Shown here one piece after another: positions 58,678-64,000 of a stretch of DNA of 64,000 nucleotides. The stretch covers positions 62,001-126,000 of the forward strand of contig JAEEZY010000029.1 of assembly GCA_016292015.1 (NCBI GenBank). Direction: 5' to 3'. Source of the DNA: Bacteroidales bacterium. GTDB taxonomy: Bacteria; Bacteroidota; Bacteroidia; Bacteroidales; P3. The notes below the pieces were generated by a model. It was given only the letters and a program-made list of their open reading frames with translations. It did not search any database and had not been told where the DNA came from. Positions within the stretch are counted from its first letter, which is position 1. Each line of letters starts with the position of its first letter. The position numbers and the translations under genes are program-made.

Positions 58678-58754
58678 GTTGGTGATATTTATGTGTTTGT
58701 GTGCTGAATTGCAAAAAAAGATAGAAAAAGGGGTGTTGAATTAAAAAAAGTTTG

Positions 58755-58762
58755 TACCTTTG
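58755..58762 (+). promoter_or_regulatory. -7 promoter box of tRNA-Glu
   Basis: TACCTTTG fits TAnnTTTG. A TTG near 58737-58739 is a possible -33 element. The tRNA begins 28 bases downstream. Confidence 0.65.
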
Positions 58763-58789
58763 CACCCGCAAAAAGGCCACAAGCCACCT

Positions 58790-58863
58790 GCCGCATTCGT
58801 CTAGTGGTCCAGGACATCTGCCTCTCACGCAGAAGATCGCCGGTTCGACTCCGGCATGCGGTA
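58790..58863 (+). tRNA. tRNA-Glu (anticodon CTC)
   Basis: The cloverleaf is complete: acceptor GCCGCAT/ATGCGGT (one G-U pair), D-loop with AGTGGTCCAGG, anticodon stem TCTGC/GCAGA around loop CTCTCAC with anticodon CTC, and T-arm GCCGG-TTCGACT-CCGGC. The discriminator is A and no CCA follows, so the 3' CCA must be added by the enzyme encoded just downstream. Confidence 0.93.
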
Positions 58864-58870
58864 CAAAATG

Positions 58871-58899
58871 AAAATCCGACCATCTTGGCCGGATTTTTT
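58871..58899 (+). terminator. Intrinsic terminator after tRNA-Glu
   Basis: AAATCCGACC pairs with GGCCGGATTT (one mismatch) around a small loop and is followed by T6. Confidence 0.8.
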
Positions 58900-58996
58900 C
58901 GTTTATAGGTTAAGTTAAATTATGTCTGCTTTTAATGGTGCCTGCTGTCCTACTGACCGTCGGCAACGGCAGTACGGGTGCTGCCCGTGATTTGTA

Positions 58997-60418
58997 TCAA
59001 ATATTCGCCGCTGGCGTCAAGCCTAATTCGGCAGCCACCTCGTACATCATTTTCAGGGCGGCATCTCGCTCGTTGGGTATCTTGCCGTCGAGTATGGCGT
59101 CTTTGATGCGATCTTTTATGATGCCTATCTCGTGGCATGGAGGTATTCCGAATGTCCGCATAATCTCTTCGCCTCCGACGGGTGGCTGGAAGTTGCGTAT
59201 GCGGTCTTTCTCTTCAAGTTCTACCAGCTTGCGGCGAACGGTGGCGAAGTTGTGCATGAACCGCTTCACCTTCACTTCGTTTTTCGAGGTGATGTCGGCT
59301 TCGCAGAGCGTCATGAGGTCATCGATGTCGTCGCCGGCTTCGAAGAGCAGACGTCTCACCGCCGAGTCGGTCACGATGTCTTCCGAGAGTATGATAGGCC
59401 TCATGTGCAGCATGACGAGTTTCTCCACATAGCGTTCCTTGCCGTTGAGGGGGAGATGCAGGTCCTTGAAAAGGCGTTTCACCATGTGACTGCCTTTGGC
59501 TTCGTGACCGTGGAATGTCCATCCCAGCCGCTCGTCGTAGCGTTTGGTGTAAGGTTTGCCAATGTCGTGCAGCAGGGCGGCCCATCTGAGCCACAGATTG
59601 TCGCTTTTCTCTGCGACGTGGTCGAGCACCTCCATGGTGTGGTAGAAGTTGTCCTTATGACCACGACCTTCGACGGTCTCTATGCCTTTCAGTTTTGAAA
59701 GCTCGGGGAAAATCAGTTTCAGCAAGCCGCACAACTCCAGTAGTTTGAATCCTACCGACGGTCGGGGCGACATGATGATTTTGTTCAGTTCTGTGGCGAT
59801 GCGCTCTTTCGACACAATCTCAATGCGTTCTTTGTTCCGCCCAATGGCTTCGAAGGTCTTGTCGTCGATGCGGAAACCCAGTTGCGACGCAAATCTCACA
59901 GCTCGCATCATGCGGAGTGGGTCGTCACTGAATGTAATGTCAGGGTCGAGAGGGGTGCGCAGCAGACCTTCGTTTAGGTCTCTGATGCCTCCGAAGGGGT
60001 CCACCAGTTCGCCCCAAGTCTCCTCGTTGAGCGATATTGCCATCGCGTTGACGGTGAAGTCCCTGCGGTTCTGGTCGTCTTCCAGGGTTCCGTCTTCCAC
60101 TATGGGCTTGCGGCTCTCGCGGCGGTATGACTCTTTCCTTGCGCCAACGAACTCGATCTGCCAGTCGATGCCGTTGTATCGGTAGCCGAAGGCGGCGGTG
60201 CCAAAATTCTGGTATATCGACACCTTCGTGTGTCCGCCGGCACTTTCCGCAGCCGCTTTGGCCAGCTCGATTCCGCTTCCCACACAGACGACATCGATGT
60301 CGGTGCAGGGACGTTGCAGAAAATAGTCGCGAACCACCCCGCCAACGGCGTAGGCTTTCACCCCCATGCGGTCGGCCTCACGGCCGATGATCTTGTATAT
60401 AGGATTGGAGTCAAGCAC
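58997..60418 (-). CDS. cca: CCA tRNA nucleotidyltransferase (with HD domain)
   Basis: A 473-residue class II nucleotidyltransferase adding CCA to tRNA 3' ends. The head holds AYAVGGVVRDYFL (G-x-VRD) and the metal ligands in CTDIDVVC (DxD, about residues 38-42), then RRDFTVNAMAI. The EDxxR-type element is in DDPLRMMRAVRFASQLGF. A C-terminal HD domain (LLHDIGKPYTKR, HGHEAKGSHMV, about residues 260-310) may have phosphohydrolase activity. It is convergent with the tRNA-Glu gene, which lacks an encoded CCA. Confidence 0.95.
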   Translation of the reverse strand: MLDSNPIYKIIGREADRMGVKAYAVGGVVRDYFLQRPCTDIDVVCVGSGIELAKAAAESAGGHTKVSIYQNFGTAAFGYRYNGIDWQIEFVGARKESYRRESRKPIVEDGTLEDDQNRRDFTVNAMAISLNEETWGELVDPFGGIRDLNEGLLRTPLDPDITFSDDPLRMMRAVRFASQLGFRIDDKTFEAIGRNKERIEIVSKERIATELNKIIMSPRPSVGFKLLELCGLLKLIFPELSKLKGIETVEGRGHKDNFYHTMEVLDHVAEKSDNLWLRWAALLHDIGKPYTKRYDERLGWTFHGHEAKGSHMVKRLFKDLHLPLNGKERYVEKLVMLHMRPIILSEDIVTDSAVRRLLFEAGDDIDDLMTLCEADITSKNEVKVKRFMHNFATVRRKLVELEEKDRIRNFQPPVGGEEIMRTFGIPPCHEIGIIKDRIKDAILDGKIPNERDAALKMMYEVAAELGLTPAANI

Positions 60419-60452
60419 CAGTGAAAAACGCTATTTATCCTCTGGTTGTTGA

Positions 60453-61160
60453 TTAGAATTTCTGACGGTGGGCGATGTTGCCCTCTTCGTCGTAAAACTC
60501 CCACTCGCCGCAGCGGCGACCGTTCTCGTAAAGTCCTTGGTAGTAGGGTATTCCGTTGTCGCGATAGACAGTATATTTCCCGTTTTCTTTGCCATCCACA
60601 AAGGTACCTTCGGTTTGCAACATTCCGTTAGGGTGGTAGAAGAGCCAGCGGCCGTCACGTTTGCCGTCGATGGTTTTGCCGGATGAGCGTAAGGCGCAGT
60701 TGCTGTAGAACTGGTAGATGTATTGTGTTGAGCCTTGGTGGAATATCACCGAAGCAGGAGTGCCCAGCTCGCTCCATTCGGCTATCTGCAGCGAGTCATA
60801 ATCACCCTGCATATAGCTTTTCCCTTCGCGGTCGAGAAGTGTCCAGTCGCTGCCTTTCTCATGGTTGGTCTTGTAATCGCCACTTACGAACAGCTCGCCT
60901 GTGGGGTAGTAGTACTTCCACACACCGTCGGGCGTCTCGTCTTTGCCGCTGAAGTGTTTCTCGTATTGCAGCTGCCCGTTGCTGTAGTACAGCCGTTCGC
61001 CGATCTTGACCGCTTTGGCATCTTTGCCTTTCATGATATATACCAACTGGTTGCTTCCATCGGGGTAGGATGATATCACCTGCTCATATTCAGAGTTGTC
61101 GCTGCACGCCGCCACAAGCGCCACAATGGCGACTGCAAGTAAAAAATGGATTTTTTTCAT
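60453..61160 (-). CDS. MORN-repeat (YwqK-like) lipoprotein
   Basis: A 235-residue lipoprotein with lipobox LVAAC (cysteine at about residue 19). The mature part is MORN-like hairpins: KIGERLYYSNGQLQYEKHF, PDGVWKYYYPTGELFVSGDY, RDGRWLFYHPNGMLQTEGTF, ENGKYTVYRDNGIPYYQGLY and RCGEWEFYDEEGNIAHRQ. The repeats are of the G-x-W-x-x-(Y/F)-x-x-(D/N)-G type. Function unknown; it may sit at the outer membrane. Confidence 0.8.
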   Translation of the reverse strand: MKKIHFLLAVAIVALVAACSDNSEYEQVISSYPDGSNQLVYIMKGKDAKAVKIGERLYYSNGQLQYEKHFSGKDETPDGVWKYYYPTGELFVSGDYKTNHEKGSDWTLLDREGKSYMQGDYDSLQIAEWSELGTPASVIFHQGSTQYIYQFYSNCALRSSGKTIDGKRDGRWLFYHPNGMLQTEGTFVDGKENGKYTVYRDNGIPYYQGLYENGRRCGEWEFYDEEGNIAHRQKF

Positions 61161-61199
61161 TCGTCTGGATTTGTTAATTCTGACTTATATAACGCAGAA

Positions 61200-61895
61200 C
61201 TAATCAAATTCGTATGCAAAGCCGAGAGCAAAGTATCGGTCGGGATTTTTCACCTGTACCTCGATGGCGGCCTTCAGCTGTAAGCTTACGGTGTTGTGTC
61301 GGTCAATCTGGTAGTCGGCGGAGAGGACTGTGCGGCTCTCGTCCATGACTTTCCTCGACGGGTGGTTGAGCCTCTGGAACAGCTCTTCGGTGAGCGACAG
61401 CTTCCAGGGTTTGTCGGGAAACGTATAGCTCACACCGATGCGGTTGCGGAGGTACATCTGGGGGTTGTATTTGTATTCGCCGATGCGCTCGTTGCGGAAG
61501 GTCGTCTGGTAGCGCATACGGTAACCTATCGTCCAGTCGCCGAACTTCTTGGTGAGCGACAGGTTGAGGTTCAACCGATGCTGGTCTTCGTAGTAGTGCT
61601 TCGAATTGTAGCGGTAGATGAAGGCATAGCTGGCGCCCAGCTTGAGTTTCAAACCGTATGGTTTCAGTTGGCGGCGGAAGAGCGATTGCGACAACCCCAG
61701 CGTTGTCTCCGTCTTGGTGAATCGTGTGCTCATCTGCTTGAATCGCAGCTCCTCGCCGACGAATATCTCGGTGCCTTTGACGATGGCATGAGAGTATTGC
61801 GCCTCCCACTCGGTGCCGAAATCATAGCTCTGAGCCCCAAGAAACCCTCCGGGCAGCAGAACAACAAGCAATATAAGCAACCGTAATCGACTCAC
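61200..61895 (-). CDS. DUF2490 outer-membrane beta-barrel protein
   Basis: A 231-residue exported protein with a signal peptide (ending GFLGAQ) and a chain of amphipathic strands ending in FALGFAYEFD, where the final aromatic-containing strand is typical of outer-membrane proteins. It belongs to the DUF2490 family of porin-like barrels in Bacteroidetes. Function unknown. DUF4956 and a polyphosphate polymerase-like gene follow on the same strand across repeat-filled gaps. Confidence 0.85.
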   Translation of the reverse strand: MSRLRLLILLVVLLPGGFLGAQSYDFGTEWEAQYSHAIVKGTEIFVGEELRFKQMSTRFTKTETTLGLSQSLFRRQLKPYGLKLKLGASYAFIYRYNSKHYYEDQHRLNLNLSLTKKFGDWTIGYRMRYQTTFRNERIGEYKYNPQMYLRNRIGVSYTFPDKPWKLSLTEELFQRLNHPSRKVMDESRTVLSADYQIDRHNTVSLQLKAAIEVQVKNPDRYFALGFAYEFD

Positions 61896-61897
61896 GA

Positions 61898-62000
61898 CTG
61901 GTGAATAGTGATTAGTGAATAGTGATTAGTGATTAGTGATTAGACAAATGAAGCTTGCTGTGTGCTGCGAATTACTTAAAACTAAAAACTCAAAACTAAA
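61898..62000. repeat. AGTGATT and CTAAAAA heptamer block with a shared 28-bp insert
   Basis: AGTGATT/AGTGAAT units (61903-61942), then a unique 28-base sequence starting TAGACAAATGAAGC at 61941-61968, then CTAAAAA units. The unique segment is found again at 63761-63788. Confidence 0.88.
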
Positions 62001-62003
62001 TCC

Positions 62004-62813
62004 TCACACCGTTCCCTTGTATTTGGTCACCATATCGATGCTGTTGCCTTGACCGTTCTCGGGACGGTAGAACACTTTGACGTAGGCGGTGTCTTTCAGG
62101 AAGTTGATATATCCCACTTCAGCTTTCACTATATCCAACCCCGTGCGCTCACGCAGGTCGGCGAGCATGTCCTCGTAGCGGTCGGGCTTAATCAGTTCGA
62201 TCTTCTCATACATAATCATCTTGGTCGCCTGCGTGTTCTTGCTGTGTTTGCCGATGCCCGACTCCATGACCCAGGTCATCAGTACAACCAGCACGTTGGT
62301 TGCGAACAGCGCCACGTAGCTGCTCGCCGCCATTCCGAAGCCGTTGATGATGGAGATGCCGATGATGACGAACAGGTAGGTCATCTCACGGATGGGCACC
62401 GCGTCGGTGCGGTAGCGCAGCAAACCGAAGATGGCAAACAAGCCCAATCCGAATCCAATCTCTATCGAGAGATTCTTCAGCATGAATAGCAGCGCAAAAA
62501 TCGTGACGCTGAACAGCATATATGTGAAGTAGTAATCCTTGCGGCGACTTTTCTTATAGTAGAAAAAATGCACTATAATCCAGCACACCAGCACGTTGAA
62601 GGCAAAAAGGGCAAGGAGGTGTATCAACCCAGGACCGTCAAACACGGGTATGCCCAGAAAGTCCATAACGGGTTGTTCTTCGCCGAATTGGCTGCTTATT
62701 ATTGTGTCCGTGGCGTGCGATGCCTGTGCGTTGAGTGTTTCGTCAAGCAATTCCTGTCCCATCGGTGTGGTGTCCGCCAACGGCGTCCCCATGTAAGCTT
62801 GTAAGAGTTTCAT
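62004..62813 (-). CDS. DUF4956 membrane protein
   Basis: A 269-residue integral membrane protein with about four helices (about residues 62-82, 93-110, 115-130 and 145-180). The family hallmark GFGLGLFAIFGLLRYRTDAVPIREMTYLF lies near residues 118-146. The C-terminal soluble domain ends in AYVKVFYRPENGQGNS. DUF4956 genes frequently occur next to VTC polyphosphate polymerase genes, as here. A role in polyphosphate transport or synthesis is therefore inferred, not shown. Confidence 0.85.
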   Translation of the reverse strand: MKLLQAYMGTPLADTTPMGQELLDETLNAQASHATDTIISSQFGEEQPVMDFLGIPVFDGPGLIHLLALFAFNVLVCWIIVHFFYYKKSRRKDYYFTYMLFSVTIFALLFMLKNLSIEIGFGLGLFAIFGLLRYRTDAVPIREMTYLFVIIGISIINGFGMAASSYVALFATNVLVVLMTWVMESGIGKHSKNTQATKMIMYEKIELIKPDRYEDMLADLRERTGLDIVKAEVGYINFLKDTAYVKVFYRPENGQGNSIDMVTKYKGTV

Positions 62814-62825
62814 GATTTATTTAAA

Positions 62826-62926
62826 TTGTTGATAGGTTTAATGTTGATATGTTGATATGTTGATATGTTCCAGGAAACCACCTGCTCAAAACTAAAAACT
62901 TGAAACTAGAAACTAAAAACTAAAAA
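62826..62926. repeat. GTTGATAT and CTAAAAA repeat block
   Basis: GTTGATAT octamers (about 62826-62868) upstream of the DUF4956 gene are followed by CTAAAAA/CTTGAAA heptamers up to the stop of the polyphosphate polymerase gene. Confidence 0.85.
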
Positions 62927-63694
62927 CTAATAACTAATAACTTTCTCAATATACCTCAGTTTGTCCTTGAATCTGTTTGTTTTTGCGTTAGGGGCGGTGA
63001 GCGCCGTGCCTATACAGTATTTACTCATCCGTTTCGGGTGTATCCTCATGTCCATCAGCGCACGGTCGATTGCCGTCGAGGGGCCACCCACCTCGCGTTT
63101 CACCTCCATCACCACCAGCGGCGAGAGGTCGTAATAGATGCCGCTCGTGTGGTTTCGGAATCGTATCTCGCTGTCGATGGTCACCCGCTCATGCATCCCT
63201 TTGTCCACCAGCGTGATACGGCGGAACGAGTTCTCCAGCTGATCTTTCAGCGAGTCGATAGGGTAGGGGCTCTCTTTTTTCAGAAACTCCCTCACTTCGG
63301 CCACATCGAGGCAGTGGTTGAACAGCTCCGTCTCAATCGGGATGCGTATCTTGTTGGTCTTGCCTTTGTTGTTCTTGTTCTTTATCTCGAAGAAAGTCGT
63401 CTGGTTGCTGCGATAGCAGCGCACACGCAGCTTCTGACGGTTCAACTTGCGGTTGTGGTGGGCGGTGTACATCGCCAGCTCTTCGGTGTCGAAATAGAGT
63501 GTGTGATATGGAGCCAGCGCCTCACCGTCGATACGCTGCACGAAATATTGCGGCGCAATCCGCTCGAGCAGTTCCATCAGCTGACGCCGGTTGATGAGGT
63601 ATTTGTCGTCAACACGGTTCATCAGCCTCACCGCTTTCATCTCCTTCAGGGTGATGGGCGACATCGTGTCCAATATGGGATTATACTGCTCCAA
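62927..63694 (-). CDS. Polyphosphate polymerase (VTC) domain protein
   Basis: A 255-residue protein of the VTC/CYTH-like tunnel fold. Basic and acidic residues line the tunnel: MNRVDDKYLINRRQL near residues 25-40, KLRVRCYRSNQTTFFEIKNKNNKGKTNKIRIPI (about 90-122) and VVMEVKREVGG (about 200-210). In yeast Vtc4 this fold polymerises ATP phosphate into polyphosphate. Bacterial homologues paired with DUF4956 are presumed to act alike. It sits upstream of DUF4956 in the same direction. The start directly follows a repeat block. Confidence 0.85.
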   Translation of the reverse strand: MEQYNPILDTMSPITLKEMKAVRLMNRVDDKYLINRRQLMELLERIAPQYFVQRIDGEALAPYHTLYFDTEELAMYTAHHNRKLNRQKLRVRCYRSNQTTFFEIKNKNNKGKTNKIRIPIETELFNHCLDVAEVREFLKKESPYPIDSLKDQLENSFRRITLVDKGMHERVTIDSEIRFRNHTSGIYYDLSPLVVMEVKREVGGPSTAIDRALMDMRIHPKRMSKYCIGTALTAPNAKTNRFKDKLRYIEKVISY

Positions 63695-63704
63695 TGGGGG
63701 GGAT

Positions 63705-63884
63705 TAGTGAATGGTGAATTGACAATAGTGATTAGTGATTAGTGATTAGTGAATGGTGAATAGACAAATGAAGCTTGCTGTGTGCTGCTAATTATTTATA
63801 ACTAACTACTAAAACTTAAAACTAAAAACTAAAAACTTGAAACTTGAAACTAAAAACTAGAAACTAGAAACTAGAAACTCGAAA
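63705..63884. repeat. AGTGATT and CTAAAAA heptamer block, right edge
   Basis: ATAGTGATTAGTGATT units (about 63724-63762), the 28-bp insert shared with 61941-61968, and then CTAAAAA/CTAGAAA/CTTGAAA heptamers up to the stop of the truncated gene at 63885. Family order and insert are the same as in the block at 61898. Confidence 0.88.
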
Positions 63885-64000
63885 CTAATTCTCCCTAACT
63901 ATCCTTTCGAAAATCTTTGTGCTTTTCAGCTTGCCGTTGGGCAGGTAGGTGTATTGTTTTGCTTTCGTTCCGTCGGCGTTGTATTCGTATTTTTTCACCG
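63885..64000 (-). CDS. C-terminal end of a YD/MORN-like repeat protein (cut by the window edge)
   Basis: The last 38 codons of a gene running in from the right. The visible residues (KKYEYNADGTKAKQYTYLPNGKLKSTKIFERI) show two hairpins of the Y-x-Y-x-x-(D/N)-G type, like the YD/MORN-repeat proteins at 10570 and 41009. The TAG stop lies just inside the repeat block. Nothing else can be said. Confidence 0.5.
   Translation of the reverse strand, partial: VKKYEYNADGTKAKQYTYLPNGKLKSTKIFERIVREN

Overview
The window reads as chromosomal DNA of a member of the Bacteroidota, most likely an uncultured Bacteroidales. The evidence is lineage-typical: a fused MurF/alanine racemase, a Bacteroidetes-style PurF-like protein, an OstA-like protein, DUF2851, DUF3667, DUF2461 and DUF2490 proteins, many LxxC lipoproteins, almost no Shine-Dalgarno sequences, and repeated promoter boxes of the Bacteroidetes -7 form TAnnTTTG. 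I cannot name a genus from the sequence alone.

Layout. 1-10.5 kb (mostly plus strand): a PlsC-type acyltransferase, DUF2461, a secreted NUC1 nuclease (minus), an OstA-like envelope protein, grpE, dnaJ, DUF2851 and murF-alr, closed by a strong bidirectional terminator. 10.5-17.8 kb (mostly minus): a secreted YD-like protein, a 2-hydroxyacid dehydrogenase coupled to a flavin reductase, dnaA, an AT-rich 780 bp gap that is a candidate oriC, a TPR protein, an FtsB/DivIC protein and a LysM lytic transglycosylase. 18-23.9 kb (plus): a methionine gamma-lyase-like enzyme, elbB, a 51-residue lipoprotein, an FGE-type lipoprotein, luxS, DUF3667 and a membrane acyltransferase. 24-29.7 kb: an AT-richer type III restriction-modification island (mod, res, a small protein) in long non-coding flanks carrying inverted and direct repeats and large palindromes. 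29.7-45 kb: hppA and argS divergent, an acyl-ACP thioesterase, a PurF-like protein without the catalytic cysteine, lipoproteins, mtaB, a PAP2 phosphatase, prfB and a ZIP transporter. 45.1 kb: an SRP RNA. 45.7-56.6 kb (minus): a GlsB-like protein, a transglutaminase-like protein, mltG, a GNAT enzyme, recG, coaD, a beta-barrel protein, a fused glycosyltransferase and topA. 57-64 kb: an S41 protease, tRNA-Glu(CTC), cca, a MORN lipoprotein, DUF2490, DUF4956, a VTC-type polyphosphate polymerase and a truncated gene at the edge.

The most striking feature is not a gene. Many intergenic gaps are packed with short tandem repeats of several unrelated sequence families, nearly all with a 7-base period and two with about 8 (units such as AGTTTTT, AATCACT, GTCACAG, GTCAGCA, ATTCAAA, TTTTAAAC, GTTGATAT). 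Different families sit side by side in the same gaps. They have entered coding sequence: argS and the S41 protease carry repeat-encoded residues, the ZIP gene takes its stop codon from a repeat, and an inverted pair forms the apparent terminator after the methionine gamma-lyase gene. This resembles the heptanucleotide STRR repeats known in cyanobacteria; I do not know of a described equivalent in Bacteroidales.

Most genes are housekeeping: protein folding (grpE-dnaJ), peptidoglycan (murF-alr, mltD-like, mltG, ftsB-like), DNA replication and repair (dnaA, recG, topA), translation (argS, prfB, mtaB, cca, tRNA, SRP RNA), CoA synthesis and envelope biogenesis.
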